This document shows, piece after piece, positions 48,570 through 58,122 of a DNA stretch of 64,000 nt. Numbering within the stretch: position 1 is the stretch's first letter; each line of letters opens with the position of its first letter. The stretch covers positions 2,480,001 through 2,544,000 of the forward strand of contig NZ_CP038853.1 of assembly GCF_004792415.1 (NCBI RefSeq), read 5' to 3'. The stretch comes from Pantoea vagans. Lineage in GTDB: Bacteria > Pseudomonadota > Gammaproteobacteria > Enterobacterales > Enterobacteriaceae. The notes under the pieces are model-generated. The model saw only the letters and a list, made by a program, of their open reading frames with translations, did no database searches and had not been told where the DNA came from. The position numbers were made by a program, and so were the translations under genes.

Positions 48570-49001
48570 ATGAGTAATTTGCAGACCACATTAGATAAGA
48601 TGCAGGACGTGCTGGCGTCGCTTTCAGCGGTGCTGGAAGAAGAGCAGCAGCAACTGGCAGCGGGCAGCATTAACAGCAACCTGTTGCAGCGCATCACCGA
48701 AGATAAAAGTGCACTGCTCAGTACGCTGAACTATCTGGATGAGATGCGCCGCACCGCTGAACAGAGTCAGGCGACATCGGCACCTTATCGTGGTCAGAAC
48801 GACATGGCGCGCCGCTGGGACACTATTCAGCAGCATACCCGTCGTCTGCAGGATGCCAATGTTCATAATGGCATGCTGCTGCAGCATCAGATTCGCTACA
48901 CCGAAAATGCACTTGAAGTGCTGAAGCCGCATCAGACTCAGGCCTTTTATGGCCCGGATGGGATGGGTAAAGGTCAGGCAACGTTAAGTCGAAAAGCCTG
49001 A
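48570..49001 (+). CDS. flgN: Flagellar export chaperone FlgN
   Basis: FlgN is the type III chaperone for FlgK and FlgL. This 143-residue helical protein (E. coli 138) has LDKMQDVLASLSAVLEEEQQ and a C-terminal amphipathic substrate-binding helix near NALEVLKPHQTQAFYGPDG. It follows flgM by 5 bases and ends at a terminator. Confidence 0.95.
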   Translation: MSNLQTTLDKMQDVLASLSAVLEEEQQQLAAGSINSNLLQRITEDKSALLSTLNYLDEMRRTAEQSQATSAPYRGQNDMARRWDTIQQHTRRLQDANVHNGMLLQHQIRYTENALEVLKPHQTQAFYGPDGMGKGQATLSRKA

Positions 49002-49015
49002 GCCGCAAAGTAGCG

Positions 49016-49045
49016 AAAAAAATCCCGCCTGGTGCGGGATTTTTT
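49016..49045. terminator. Bidirectional terminator between flgN and murJ
   Basis: The stem ATCCCGC/GCGGGAT (49022-49028, 49034-49040) is flanked by A-run and T-run, so it can end both converging genes. Confidence 0.9.
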
Positions 49046-49067
49046 ATTGTCTGCTTTACGCTCAGTC

Positions 49068-50606
49068 TTACACAGCGGTGCGCCGTGCATAGTCGCGCAG
49101 CCTGAAGCCCAGCACTCCCAGCGCCAGGAAATAAGCGCCGCCGCCGACAGCACAAACCGCCGCCAGACGCAGCAGTCGCCACAGCATGGAGCCCTGTTCC
49201 CAGGCTGGCATCCACTGCAGCATGGCAAACAGCGCGCCGGCCATCACCACCACAGCGATCAGCAGGCGGAGCAGGAAGCTGCTCCAGCCCGGCTGCGGCA
49301 TAAAGATATTCTTCTTACGCAGCTGCCAGTAGAGCAGCGACGCATTCAGACAGGCCGCCAGACCAATCGACAGTGACAGACCGGCATGTTTCAGCGGGCC
49401 AATAAACGCCAGGTTCATTAGCTGCGTCATGATCAGCGTGATAATCGCGATTTTCACCGGCGTTTTGATGTCCTGACGGGAATAGAAGCCCGGCGCCAGC
49501 ACCTTAACCACAATCAGACCCATCAGTCCGACGGAGTAGGCGATCAGCGCACGCTGCGTCATCAATGCATCAAAGGCGGTGAACTTACCGTACTGGAACA
49601 GCGCCACGGTCAGCGGACCGGAGAGCATGCCCAGCGCCACGGCACTTGGCAGCGCCAGCAGGAAGCAGAGGCGCAGCCCCCAGTCCATCAGTCGGGAATA
49701 TTCATCATGGTTGCCGCTGGCAAAACTTTTAGCCAGCGACGGCAGCAGAATGGTGCCCAGCGCCACGCCCAGCACACCCGAAGGAAACTCCATCAGGCGA
49801 TCCGCGTAGTACATCCAGGAGACCGAACCCGAAACCAGAAACGAGGCGAAGATGGTGTTAATGATCAGCGAGATCTGACTGACGGAAACGCCCAGAATGG
49901 CCGGTCCCATCTGACGCATCACTCGCCACACGCCCGCGTCGCGCAGATTAAGACGCGGCAGCACCAGCATTCCCAGCTTTTTCAGGTGAGGAAGCTGATA
50001 GCCGAGCTGCAGCACGCCGCCCGCGACTACCGCCCAGGCCAGCGCCATTACCGGTGGACGAAAGTGCGGCGCAGCAAACAGCGCAAAACCAATCATGCTG
50101 ACATTCAGCAGGGTTGGCGCAAACGCCGGCACCGAGAAGCGGTTCCAGGTGTTCAGCACCGCCCCCGCCAGCGAGGCCAGCGAGATCAGCATAATGTAGG
50201 GGAACGTCACCCGCAGCAGCGAGCTGGTCAGGGCAAACTTATCGGCACTGTCGGCAAAGCCTGGAGCCGTGACCATGATGACCCAGGGCGCAGCGATCAT
50301 CCCCGCCACCGTGACCAGCGCCAGTGCCAGCGTTAGCAGGCCTGAGACGTACGCCAGGAACAGTTTCGTCGCCTCTTCACCCTGCTTGCTTTTATATTCA
50401 GCCAGAATCGGCACGAACGCCTGTGAGAATGCGCCTTCAGCAAAAATACGGCGCAGCAGATTGGGCAGTTTAAACGCAACAAAAAAGGCATCGGTCGCCA
50501 TTCCGGCACCAAACACCCGCGCCACGATGGCATCACGGGCAAAGCCCAGTACGCGGGAAAACAGGGTCATAGAACTGACCGCTGCCAGCGATTTCAACAA
50601 ATTCAT
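49068..50606 (-). CDS. murJ: Lipid II flippase MurJ (MviN)
   Basis: MurJ moves lipid II across the inner membrane for cell-wall synthesis. The 512-residue protein (E. coli 511) has about 14 membrane segments of the MOP superfamily. [21 protein letters not shown] with the functional Arg residues in helix 1, [20 protein letters not shown], and [20 protein letters not shown] are strong family marks. It is transcribed alone, opposite to flgMN. Confidence 0.98.
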   Translation of the reverse strand: MNLLKSLAAVSSMTLFSRVLGFARDAIVARVFGAGMATDAFFVAFKLPNLLRRIFAEGAFSQAFVPILAEYKSKQGEEATKLFLAYVSGLLTLALALVTVAGMIAAPWVIMVTAPGFADSADKFALTSSLLRVTFPYIMLISLASLAGAVLNTWNRFSVPAFAPTLLNVSMIGFALFAAPHFRPPVMALAWAVVAGGVLQLGYQLPHLKKLGMLVLPRLNLRDAGVWRVMRQMGPAILGVSVSQISLIINTIFASFLVSGSVSWMYYADRLMEFPSGVLGVALGTILLPSLAKSFASGNHDEYSRLMDWGLRLCFLLALPSAVALGMLSGPLTVALFQYGKFTAFDALMTQRALIAYSVGLMGLIVVKVLAPGFYSRQDIKTPVKIAIITLIMTQLMNLAFIGPLKHAGLSLSIGLAACLNASLLYWQLRKKNIFMPQPGWSSFLLRLLIAVVVMAGALFAMLQWMPAWEQGSMLWRLLRLAAVCAVGGGAYFLALGVLGFRLRDYARRTAV

Positions 50607-50727
50607 AATTGACGGCGCATCCTGAAAAGAATCGGCAAAAAAGGAGAATTAGCGCGGGCACCCGAGGATGCCCGGCGACAGTCTACTGCCACGGAGGGAA
50701 ATGACCAGCACGGAGTGTTACAAGGCG

Positions 50728-51648
50728 TTATTCCTGCGTCGCCTCACGCCACAGTTTTTCCACCACACGCTGCGCCATCAGCGCCTGCTCACCGCTGGTT
50801 TCAGGCTTCGTCTGATTTTGTACGCAGTCAATAAAATGGCGTGCTGCACCGCTGAAGCCGCGCTGCGTCAGATGGCTCTGCCAGGCGGGCGGCGGGGTGA
50901 TTAGCAGGCCATCACTGCGCTCTTCCTGCCAGTCGCGCATCTCGCTGATGTCGATGCACTTACCGTCACACACTGCGCTGACCCGCTCGCGCTGACTGCC
51001 CGCGCGCCGGTGCATGCTGGTGGTGATCGCCAGGCCGTCAACAGCGAAATGGTGCTCGGCATAGAGCATCTGCCCCTGCTCGTTGGTATCAATGCGTCCC
51101 TGAACCTGGCGAAACGGCTTGCCGCCCAGCCAGAGCGCGGTGTCCACCACATGCAGGTAGTCATCAAGCAGGGTAAAGCGAAGATCCAGAGGTCCGACGC
51201 TGTCGCTGCGGTGCTTTTCAATCCGCAGAGAAGCCGCGCCAGCCATCTTCGCCCGCAGCTGCTGATAGCGCGGGGCGAACCGGCGGTTAAACGCCACCAT
51301 CAGCTTACGCTGGCGTTTTTCCGCCAGCGCCACCAGCGCTTCAGCCTGCTCCAGGGTTTCAGCCAGCGGCTTGTCGACGCAGACATCTTTTCCTGCCAGC
51401 AGCAGCGCCCTGACCACCTCATAGTGGGTGGCGGTGCTGCTGTGAACAAACACCGCGTCGCAGGCTGCGGCTAACTCATTCAGTGAGCCAAAGCACTGCA
51501 TGCGATAGCTGTCACAGATCGGGCGGGCTTTGGCCTGATTCGGGGAAAACGCCCCCACCAGCGTCCAGTCTGTCGCGGCCGACAGCACCGGCAGCCAGGC
51601 TTTCTGTGCGATACCGCCCAATCCCACCACGCCAATACGTAATGTCAT
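50728..51648 (-). CDS. mviM: Gfo/Idh/MocA-family oxidoreductase MviM (YceM)
   Basis: This is a putative NAD(P)-dependent dehydrogenase of 306 residues (E. coli 307). The start MTLRIGVVGLGGIAQKAWLP is chosen over a long upstream frame that overlaps yceH. The Rossmann GLGGIAQ motif is at the N-terminus and DKPLAETLEQAEALV carries the typical Lys-Pro pair. Its substrate is unknown. It begins one base after the yceH stop (TGA G ATG), so the two are coupled. Confidence 0.93.
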   Translation of the reverse strand: MTLRIGVVGLGGIAQKAWLPVLSAATDWTLVGAFSPNQAKARPICDSYRMQCFGSLNELAAACDAVFVHSSTATHYEVVRALLLAGKDVCVDKPLAETLEQAEALVALAEKRQRKLMVAFNRRFAPRYQQLRAKMAGAASLRIEKHRSDSVGPLDLRFTLLDDYLHVVDTALWLGGKPFRQVQGRIDTNEQGQMLYAEHHFAVDGLAITTSMHRRAGSQRERVSAVCDGKCIDISEMRDWQEERSDGLLITPPPAWQSHLTQRGFSGAARHFIDCVQNQTKPETSGEQALMAQRVVEKLWREATQE

Positions 51649-51649
51649 C

Positions 51650-52288
51650 TCAGCTCTCCGGTTGCAGCAATTGGGTGAGTTGTGCCTGAAGTGCTGCGAC
51701 CTGCTGTTCCAGCGTAGTGACGCGCGCCGCCAGGTCGCCCTGCTCCTCCGGCGCGTCGGCAGCCTGATGGGCGTCATCTTCATCGCCCAGCAGATGCATA
51801 AAGCGGCTTTCACGCTTGCCTGGCTCACGCGCCAGGCGGATGACCTGTGCACTGTCTTCGCGCTGCATCAAGCCTTCCAGCGTCTGCTCGACTTCGCCGA
51901 CATCACTGAACTCGTGCAGACGACCGCTGCGGGTACGCAGTTCGCCTGGCGTCTGCGGCCCGCGCAACAGTAGCAGGGTGAGAAGAGCGACTTCCGCACT
52001 ATTGAGTTTCAGTGTACCAAACGCGGAGTTACAGAAACGCTGCTCATATTTCACCACCCGCTGTCCGGCGGCGCTGCTGCCGGTGACCAGATGACGCTTT
52101 TCAAGCTGATCGAGCTTATTCTGTACCTCGCTTTCACTCAGCTCCATCACCGGCTCGCGATTCGATTTCTGATTACAGGCCACCACTACGCCATTCAATG
52201 ACAGCGGATACTGCTCTGGCGTGGTGACCTGCTTCTCCAGCAGGCAGCCCAGCACGCGCAATACCTGCGCGGATAAAGCCATCTTCAT
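51650..52288 (-). CDS. yceH: YceH family protein (DUF480)
   Basis: This 212-residue protein is made of winged-helix-like repeats plus a C-terminal coiled coil ([20 protein letters not shown]). Family marks are [31 protein letters not shown] and [14 protein letters not shown]. Function is not established. The start at MKMALSAQ is chosen because GAGGA lies 7 bases upstream. It lies 13 bases after rimJ. Confidence 0.92.
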   Translation of the reverse strand: MKMALSAQVLRVLGCLLEKQVTTPEQYPLSLNGVVVACNQKSNREPVMELSESEVQNKLDQLEKRHLVTGSSAAGQRVVKYEQRFCNSAFGTLKLNSAEVALLTLLLLRGPQTPGELRTRSGRLHEFSDVGEVEQTLEGLMQREDSAQVIRLAREPGKRESRFMHLLGDEDDAHQAADAPEEQGDLAARVTTLEQQVAALQAQLTQLLQPES

Positions 52289-52301
52289 GCTCGCGTCCTC
52301 A

Positions 52302-52895
52302 TTATTGTCCACGCCGGTCAGGCGTCCATTCCCGCAGGGTTAAGGCTGTCAGCACGTGATCCTGCCAGCGTCCGTCGATCAGCAGATAATCTTTCGCGTA
52401 ACCCTCTTTTTCAAAACCGAGTCGCGCCAGCAGATCGCCGCTGCGCTGGTTGTGCGGCATGTAGTTCGCCATGATGCGGTGAATATGCTGCTGGCGCTGC
52501 ATATAGCGGATAGCCGACTGCAGGGCTTCAAACATCAGCCCCTGCCCCTGCCACTTTTCACCCAGTGAATAGCCGAGATAACAGGCGTGAAAGGAACCGC
52601 GCAACACGTTGCTGAAGTTCGCCACGCCACGCACTTCGGTTTCATCGCTGTCCATTAAAATGAAATAGAAGGCCGAACCCTGCTTATGCATGTCGGAAAT
52701 CAGCCCGAGGCGCGCCTGCCAGCCCGACGGGTAGCAGTGGCTGTCATCGCGCACCGGCTCCCACGGTTTTAAAAACAGGCGGTTTTCCGAATAGTAATCT
52801 GCCATTCGCCAGGCATCACGTTCGTGAACCAGACGGACCACCAGACGATCGGTGGTTAATCGCACCCTGGGCGCGGCAGAACGATAGCCAAACAT
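52302..52895 (-). CDS. rimJ: Ribosomal protein S5 N-acetyltransferase RimJ
   Basis: RimJ acetylates the N-terminal Ala of ribosomal protein S5 and takes part in 30S assembly. The start [20 protein letters not shown] is chosen: AGGAG lies 5 bases upstream and the sequence matches E. coli from there (197 against 194 residues). GNAT-fold marks include [17 protein letters not shown] (acetyl-CoA site) and [20 protein letters not shown]. mdtH, next to it in E. coli, is absent. Confidence 0.96.
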   Translation of the reverse strand: MFGYRSAAPRVRLTTDRLVVRLVHERDAWRMADYYSENRLFLKPWEPVRDDSHCYPSGWQARLGLISDMHKQGSAFYFILMDSDETEVRGVANFSNVLRGSFHACYLGYSLGEKWQGQGLMFEALQSAIRYMQRQQHIHRIMANYMPHNQRSGDLLARLGFEKEGYAKDYLLIDGRWQDHVLTALTLREWTPDRRGQ

Positions 52896-53183
52896 CCTGA
52901 CTCCTGAAATCAATGGCTGTGAGTGAAAGCCGTCATTACCCGGCTTTCACTATAACCGCCGCCTGGGCTGCGGTAAAACGTTACAGCGGTTTAGCTTTAA
53001 GGAGGTTGATTTTGCTCTGTTATCACAGCGATGACCCGCCGGTTCGCCCGGCTACAGCCACCTATCCTGGCTGGCAGGTTTGCCCTGCAGGGTAATCTCT
53101 TCCATACTTTTTGAGCGCCCGAAAACAGGATGAATTGATTCACTCTGTTAAACACTAAACCTGTAAAAATCCGGGAGATCAGG

Positions 53184-53831
53184 ATGAAACTCTATATCTA
53201 TGACCACTGTCCTTTCTGCGTTAAGGCGCGAATGATTTTCGGTCTGAAGAATAAGCCGGTTGAGCTGGTGGTGATGCTCAACGACGATGAAGAGACGCCA
53301 AAACGACTGATCGGGCAGAAAATGGCACCGATTCTGCAAAAGCAGGATGGCAGCGCAATGCCTGAGAGCATGGAGATCGTGCATTACGTCGATCAACAGG
53401 ATGGCGCGCCGCTGATCACCGGCGCGCTGAACCCGGCGATTGGCGACTGGCTGCGTCACATGAACAGCTATGTCAATAAACTGCTGCTGCCGCGCATTGC
53501 CGAAGCGGCCTTTGCCGAGTTCGCGACGCCTGAGGCGCGTAACTATTTCCGCAGCAAAAAACAGGCGAGCCTCGGTGATTTTGAAACGCTGAAGAGTCAC
53601 TCGGCCGGGCTGATTAAGAATGTGAGTGAGGATCTGCGCAAACTGGACAAACTCATCGTTCAGCCTAATGCGGTAAACGGCGAACTGTCGGAAGATGATT
53701 TTAATCTCTTCCCGCTACTGCGCTCCCTGACGCTGGTCGCCGGTATCGACTGGCCGAGCCGGGTGGCGGACTACCGCGATAACATGGCCAAACAGACCCA
53801 GGTTAATCTGCTCTCTTCGATAGCGCATTAA
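53184..53831 (+). CDS. grxB: Glutaredoxin 2
   Basis: Grx2 is a large GST-like glutaredoxin that reduces disulfides with glutathione. Its 215 residues equal E. coli. The active site CPFC is at residues 9-12, with MAPILQKQDGSAMPESMEIV in the thioredoxin domain and an all-helical C-terminal domain. A GAGATCAGG sequence precedes the ATG. Confidence 0.97.
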   Translation: MKLYIYDHCPFCVKARMIFGLKNKPVELVVMLNDDEETPKRLIGQKMAPILQKQDGSAMPESMEIVHYVDQQDGAPLITGALNPAIGDWLRHMNSYVNKLLLPRIAEAAFAEFATPEARNYFRSKKQASLGDFETLKSHSAGLIKNVSEDLRKLDKLIVQPNAVNGELSEDDFNLFPLLRSLTLVAGIDWPSRVADYRDNMAKQTQVNLLSSIAH

Positions 53832-53840
53832 TCCCGTCCT

Positions 53841-53872
53841 GATGAGAGACGCTGCGGCGTTTCTCATCCCTT
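53841..53872 (+). terminator. Hairpin after grxB
   Basis: A 12-bp stem (53841-53852 with 53857-53868, one G-T pair) with a 4-base loop is followed by only a short T3 tract, so termination may be modest. Confidence 0.55.
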
Positions 53873-53946
53873 TCCTGATGACACCCTGCACGCATTCAGG
53901 CAGGCTATGGCCTGTTTACTGGCTCTGATATTCAGGATAAAGATCG

Positions 53947-54510
53947 ATGAAAAAGGCTTTTTTCGGGCTGACTGCCCTGTTGATGGCGCTGCTGGTCAGC
54001 GGCTGTAATCAACTGACGCAATACACCATCAGCGAACAGGAAGTGAATCAGGCGCTGCAAAAGCACAACAACTACGAGAAAGATATTGGCGTCTCCGGAC
54101 TGGTTAACGCACACATCGTGCTTAACAACCTGACCAGCCAGATTGGCCGCGAAGAGCCGGGTAAAGTGACGCTCTCCGGTAACGCAAAAATCAACGTCAC
54201 TTCACTGTTTGGCCCGCAGCAGGCTGATATGCAACTGAAGATGCGTGCTCAGCCGGTTTATGATCAGCAGCAGGGCGCAATTTATCTGCGCGATCTGGAG
54301 ATTGTCGATGCCCAGGTTGCTCCGGAAAAAATGGCCTCAATCATGAAGACGCTGACGCCTTATCTTAATCAGTCGCTGAAAAGCTATTTTGATCAAAAAC
54401 CCGCCTATGTGCTCAGCGCTGACCGCAGCAAAGGCGAATCGCTGGCGAAGAAATTTGCCAAAGGACTGGAAGTGAAGCCCGGCGAACTGGTCATTCCCTT
54501 TACGCAGTAA
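53947..54510 (+). CDS. yceB: YceB-family lipoprotein (DUF1439)
   Basis: This 187-residue lipoprotein (E. coli 186) has a lipobox VSGC at residues 17-20. The domain is beta-rich with YTISEQEVNQALQKHNNYEK and a C-terminal region ending GLEVKPGELVIPF. Function is not known; the fold family binds hydrophobic ligands in some members. It has its own terminator and lies upstream of pyrC on the same strand. Confidence 0.92.
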   Translation: MKKAFFGLTALLMALLVSGCNQLTQYTISEQEVNQALQKHNNYEKDIGVSGLVNAHIVLNNLTSQIGREEPGKVTLSGNAKINVTSLFGPQQADMQLKMRAQPVYDQQQGAIYLRDLEIVDAQVAPEKMASIMKTLTPYLNQSLKSYFDQKPAYVLSADRSKGESLAKKFAKGLEVKPGELVIPFTQ

Positions 54511-54518
54511 TTCCGATT

Positions 54519-54543
54519 TCCGCGCCCCCTGGCGCGGATTTTC
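54519..54543 (+). terminator. Terminator after yceB
   Basis: The 8-bp stem TCCGCGCC/GGCGCGGA (54519-54526, 54531-54538) with loop CCCT is followed by TTTTC. Confidence 0.85.
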
Positions 54544-54563
54544 TCTGGCGGCATAAAAAGCAG

Positions 54564-54579
54564 GTGCAAACGGTTGCCT
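54564..54579 (+). promoter_or_regulatory. PurR operator in the pyrC promoter
   Basis: GTGCAAACGGTTGCCT has the palindromic core GCAAACGGTTGC of PurR boxes. It overlaps the -35 region of the predicted pyrC promoter. In E. coli, PurR with hypoxanthine or guanine represses pyrC from an equivalent site. Confidence 0.72.
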
Positions 54580-54586
54580 GAATCCT

Positions 54587-54636
54587 TATGCTTAGACCCC
54601 GGCCAAAACACGCCTTTTGTTTCCTTTCTGCCGGAG
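54587..54636 (+). promoter_or_regulatory. pyrC -10, start-site switch and leader hairpin
   Basis: TATGCT (54587-54592) is followed by a start region CCCCGG. CCGGC at 54599-54603 can pair with GCCGG at 54630-54634, which overlaps the GGAG ribosome site. In E. coli and Salmonella pyrC, high CTP favours starting at C, giving an mRNA whose 5' end hides the ribosome site; low CTP favours starting downstream at G, which opens it. The same elements are visible here; the mechanism is inferred. Confidence 0.68.
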
Positions 54637-54644
54637 CTTCACTG

Positions 54645-55688
54645 ATGACAGCACAACCTCAGCAACTTACCCTGCGTCGCCCTGACGACTGGCATATTCA
54701 TCTGCGTGATGATGAGATGCTCAAAACGGTCCTGCCCTATACCAGCGCGGTGAATGGTCGTGCCATTGTGATGCCAAACCTGGTGCCGCCGGTAACCAGC
54801 GTGGCGGCCGGTGAAGCGTACCGCGATCGCATTCTGGCGGCACTGCCCGCCGATCACGCCTTTACGCCGCTGATGACCTGCTACCTGACCGACTCGCTGG
54901 ATCCTGATGAGCTTGAGCGCGGTTTCACCGCCGGTCTGTTCACCGCGGCGAAGCTCTATCCGGCGCACGCTACCACCAACTCCAGTCATGGCGTGACCAA
55001 TATTGCGTCGATTGCCCGCGTGCTGGAGCGGATGCAGACGCTCGGTATGCCACTGCTGATCCATGGTGAAGTCACTGATGCACATATCGACATTTTTGAC
55101 CGCGAAGCCCGCTTTATTGAAACCGTGATGGTGCCGCTACGCAGCCAGTTTCCGGCACTGAAAGTGGTGATGGAGCACATTACAACGCAGGACGCCGCTG
55201 AATATGTTGCCGATGCCGGTGAAACACTGGGCGCAACCATTACCCCGCAGCATCTGATGTTTAACCGCAACCATATGCTGGTGGGCGGAATTCGCCCGCA
55301 CCTCTACTGCCTGCCCATCCTTAAGCGCAACGTGCATCAGGAAGCGCTGCGTAAAGTGGTAGCGAGCGGGAATCCACGCTTCTTCCTTGGCACCGATACC
55401 GCGCCGCATCTGCGTCATCTCAAAGAGGCCAGCTGCGGCTGTGCGGGCGTTTTTAATGCGCCGACGTCGTTGCCCGCCTACGCCACCGTTTTTGAAGAGC
55501 TGAATGCGCTGGAACATTTTGAAGCGTTCTGTTCTGAAAATGGCCCGCGTTTTTACGGTCTGCCGCTGAATGAGGGGACGATCACGCTGGTGCGTGAGCC
55601 GTGGCAGGTGCCGGAGTCAATTGCGCTCGGCAGCCACTCACTGGTGCCGTTCCTGGCCGGTGAAACGCTGAACTGGCGCATCGCATAA
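54645..55688 (+). CDS. pyrC: Dihydroorotase PyrC
   Basis: PyrC closes carbamoyl-aspartate to dihydroorotate in pyrimidine synthesis. The start [20 protein letters not shown] is chosen because CCGGAG precedes it and E. coli begins likewise; 347 residues (E. coli 348). Zinc ligands are in DDWHIHLRD, the carboxylated Lys in [16 protein letters not shown], His in HGEVTD and EHITT, and the catalytic Asp in FLGTDTAPH. Confidence 0.97.
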   Translation: MTAQPQQLTLRRPDDWHIHLRDDEMLKTVLPYTSAVNGRAIVMPNLVPPVTSVAAGEAYRDRILAALPADHAFTPLMTCYLTDSLDPDELERGFTAGLFTAAKLYPAHATTNSSHGVTNIASIARVLERMQTLGMPLLIHGEVTDAHIDIFDREARFIETVMVPLRSQFPALKVVMEHITTQDAAEYVADAGETLGATITPQHLMFNRNHMLVGGIRPHLYCLPILKRNVHQEALRKVVASGNPRFFLGTDTAPHLRHLKEASCGCAGVFNAPTSLPAYATVFEELNALEHFEAFCSENGPRFYGLPLNEGTITLVREPWQVPESIALGSHSLVPFLAGETLNWRIA

Positions 55689-55712
55689 TTTTACTTGCCT
55701 CCGGACCACCAA

Positions 55713-55732
55713 TACTGTAAATATATACAGCA
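55713..55732 (+). promoter_or_regulatory. LexA (SOS) box of dinI
   Basis: TACTGTAAATATATACAGCA fits the 20-base LexA consensus with the invariant CTG-N10-CAG. It lies 18 bases before the dinI start codon, as expected for a gene repressed by LexA until DNA damage. Confidence 0.92.
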
Positions 55733-55750
55733 TCTTAACCGGAGGCTATT

Positions 55751-55996
55751 ATGCGCGTTGAAATTACCGTATCCAATACCCGACCTCTTCCTGCTGGCGC
55801 GATAGAAGCGTTAAGCGATGAATTATCGCGCCGCATCGACGAACAGTTCCCTGACTCGACCAATCACGTCAAGGTACGTTACGCCAGTGCTAACAATCTC
55901 AGCGTGCTGGGCGGTGGAAAAGAGACGCGCGACCAGATCAGCGAAATCCTGCAGCAGACGTGGGAAAGCGCTGACGACTGGTTCATTACTGATTAA
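55751..55996 (+). CDS. dinI: DNA-damage-inducible protein DinI
   Basis: DinI binds RecA filaments and tunes LexA and UmuD cleavage during the SOS response. The 81 residues equal E. coli. It has the N-terminal strand MRVEITVSNTRPLPAGAIEA and the acidic C-terminal helix with QQTWESADDWFITD that mimics DNA. A LexA box overlaps the promoter. GGAGG lies 8 bases before the ATG. Confidence 0.96.
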   Translation: MRVEITVSNTRPLPAGAIEALSDELSRRIDEQFPDSTNHVKVRYASANNLSVLGGGKETRDQISEILQQTWESADDWFITD

Positions 55997-56015
55997 CCGC
56001 CACTGTGCTTTTTTT

Positions 56016-56040
56016 CCGGGTGTCGCCACCCGGTTTTTTT
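56016..56040 (+). terminator. dinI terminator
   Basis: The stem CCGGGTG/CACCCGG (56016-56022, 56027-56033) with loop TCGC is followed by seven Ts. Confidence 0.92.
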
Positions 56041-56141
56041 ATCTTTTCTCCCCTCTCGCACTTCCCCCTCTCTGCATCTAGACTCTTAATGATCAATGCC
56101 CTATCCTTGCGCTCGTCACGCATAACAGGAGGTGCGACACC

Positions 56142-56414
56142 ATGACTACTGATAAACCGGAAGAGGCGATGACCTTTGGTGAGTTGTTAGCACTGATTGG
56201 TGATCAGCAGCGTCGTTTAACGGTGCTGGAAAATGCCTTTTCCAGTCTGATTTTCTGTCTTGACGATCGTGCCAGTCAGCTGCTGGTGCACAATCTGTCG
56301 CTGGAAGCCCAAAATCAAAACCATGATGAGCAGCTTCAGCAGCACTTTGCCCGTCTGGCAGAAACACTGCAAAAGCGTGGCGGCGGCATCGTGCCGGAAA
56401 CCCCGGCACTTTAA
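56142..56414 (+). CDS. Small helical protein of unknown function
   Basis: I do not recognise this 90-residue gene. GGAGGTGCGACACC precedes the ATG, a good ribosome site. The sequence is mostly helix-forming: FGELLALIGDQQRRLTVLEN, SSLIFCLDDRASQLLVHNL and a Gln/His-rich stretch before LQQHFARLAETLQKRGGG. Leu spacing suggests a helical hairpin or short coiled coil, and there is no signal peptide or membrane span. It resembles in outline the small helical DUF2594 (YecF) proteins, but I am not confident. It lies between dinI and bssS with its own terminator and no LexA box. Confidence 0.75.
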   Translation: MTTDKPEEAMTFGELLALIGDQQRRLTVLENAFSSLIFCLDDRASQLLVHNLSLEAQNQNHDEQLQQHFARLAETLQKRGGGIVPETPAL

Positions 56415-56465
56415 GCCCGTTCACGCGGCTTAACCCGCTTTTTGCATGCCCATAGAACAGTGATA

Positions 56466-56496
56466 AAAATGCCTGCCCGTCAGGCATTTTATTTTT
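56466..56496 (+). terminator. Terminator after the 90-residue gene
   Basis: The 10-bp stem AAAATGCCTG/CAGGCATTTT (56466-56475, 56481-56490) is followed by ATTTTT. Confidence 0.88.
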
Positions 56497-56660
56497 CAAC
56501 GCCCTCCTTTCAAACGCAAATATTCTGTGAGAAGCTGGCTCACGGCATTTTTTAAACAGTGATACCCAGGTTTACTGTTATAATTGTTTCGCTATCGGAA
56601 TAAAAAAGCCGCATTGAACCTCATCATGCACTTCGTTTAACGAGTAATAAGGAGGTTATA

Positions 56661-56915
56661 ATGGACAGAAGAAAAGACGTTATCCAGACCCATCCTCTGG
56701 TGGGCTGGGACATCAGTACCGTTGATAGCTATGACGCCATGATGATCCGCCTGCACTCGCTGTCGTCGCAGGATCAAAAAGAAGAAGAAGCGGATGTTGG
56801 CCCGACCTACTGGCTGACAACGGATGTGGCAAGGCAGTTTATCTCGATCCTCGAAGCAGGCATCGCCAAGATAGAATCAGCCGAGCAACCAGAACGACTC
56901 CTCAATAAGCATTAA
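56661..56915 (+). CDS. bssS: Biofilm formation regulator BssS
   Basis: BssS is a small protein that affects biofilm formation and signal uptake in E. coli; its mechanism is not settled. The 84 residues equal E. coli, with DVIQTHPLVGWDISTVDSYD and WLTTDVARQFISILEAGIAK nearly the same. AAGGAGG lies 7 bases before the ATG, which predicts strong translation. Confidence 0.95.
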   Translation: MDRRKDVIQTHPLVGWDISTVDSYDAMMIRLHSLSSQDQKEEEADVGPTYWLTTDVARQFISILEAGIAKIESAEQPERLLNKH

Positions 56916-56932
56916 TTTCTGCCGCATCAAAG

Positions 56933-56956
56933 AGGCGCCCTAAGGGGTGCCTTTTT
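56933..56956 (+). terminator. bssS terminator
   Basis: The 8-bp stem AGGCGCCC/GGGTGCCT (one G-T pair) with loop TAAG runs into a T5 tract. Confidence 0.82.
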
Positions 56957-57009
56957 CGTTTCTGTTTCTGGTATGCTTTTGATTATGTGACTCTTAGAGT
57001 GTCGTTATC

Positions 57010-58122
57010 ATGATTTATGATCTTATCGTCGTCGGCAGCGGCTCAGTGGGCGCGGCGGCTGGCTACTATGCTACCCAGGCGGGTTTATCGGTATTAATGA
57101 TCGACAGCGCCCATCCTCCCCACAATCAGGGAACGCATCATGGCGAGAGCCGGCTGATTCGCCACGCCTATGGTGAAGGCGAACGTTATGTTCCGCTGGT
57201 TCTGCGGGCGCAGACGCTATGGGATGAGCTGGAACAGCGCGCCGGTGAGCGCATCATGCATCGCAGCGGCGTACTTAACCTTGCACCTGACCACTCCCCC
57301 TTTATCCGCAACGTTATCGACAGCGCGAGCCGCTGGCAGCTCAATATCGAGGTGATGCAGCCCGATGAAGTGCGTAAGCGCTGGCCGCAAATCAACGTGC
57401 CTGAGGGTTATCTGGGCGTCTTTGAGCCGCAGTCCGGCTTTCTGAAATGTGAACAGGCGGTTCGCAGCTGGATCCAGCTGGCAGAACAGGCGGGCTGTGC
57501 GCAGCTGTTTAACTGCCCGGTCTCAGAGATTGGTCGCGATGGCGACCTGCAGCAGGTCACCACCCTGGATGGCATCTATCGGGGCCGCAAAATGCTGATA
57601 AGCGCTGGCACCTGGGTCGGCAAATTAATCCCTGACCTGCCGGTCGCCCCTACCCGCAAGGTATTTGCCTGGTATCAGGCAGATGGCCGCTACAGCGAGA
57701 ATAATAAGTTTCCCGGCTTTACGGTTGAGATGGCAGATGGCAGCCAGTTTTACGGCTTCCCGGCGGATAATAACGCACTGAAGGTAGGTCGCCACGATGG
57801 CGGTCAGCTGATGCAGCAGCCTGAAGATCGCAAACCTTTTGGCGCGGTAGCGGCGGACGGCAGTGAGGCCTTTGGTTTTCTCCGTCAGTTTTTACCTGGC
57901 GTCGGCGTCTGTCTGCATGGCGAAGCCTGCAGCTACGATTTCAGCCCGGACGAAGACTTTATTATCGATACCCTGCCGGGTGAACCTGACCGCCTGTTAA
58001 TCACCGGACTCAGCGGACATGGTTTTAAATTTGCCAGCGTGTTAGGCGAACTTGCTGCGGAATTCGCACAGCAAAAACCGTTCTCCTTTGATTTGTCCCC
58101 CTTCCGCCTCTCGCGTTTCTGA
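57010..58122 (+). CDS. solA: N-methyl-L-tryptophan oxidase SolA
   Basis: SolA is a monomeric-sarcosine-oxidase-like flavoenzyme that demethylates N-methyl amino acids, making formaldehyde and hydrogen peroxide. It has 370 residues (E. coli 372). The dinucleotide motif [15 protein letters not shown] is at residues 7-21. The covalent-FAD Cys lies in [17 protein letters not shown], and [18 protein letters not shown] closes the FAD domain. It is monocistronic, with an imperfect hairpin after it near 58132-58160. Confidence 0.95.
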   Translation: MIYDLIVVGSGSVGAAAGYYATQAGLSVLMIDSAHPPHNQGTHHGESRLIRHAYGEGERYVPLVLRAQTLWDELEQRAGERIMHRSGVLNLAPDHSPFIRNVIDSASRWQLNIEVMQPDEVRKRWPQINVPEGYLGVFEPQSGFLKCEQAVRSWIQLAEQAGCAQLFNCPVSEIGRDGDLQQVTTLDGIYRGRKMLISAGTWVGKLIPDLPVAPTRKVFAWYQADGRYSENNKFPGFTVEMADGSQFYGFPADNNALKVGRHDGGQLMQQPEDRKPFGAVAADGSEAFGFLRQFLPGVGVCLHGEACSYDFSPDEDFIIDTLPGEPDRLLITGLSGHGFKFASVLGELAAEFAQQKPFSFDLSPFRLSRF

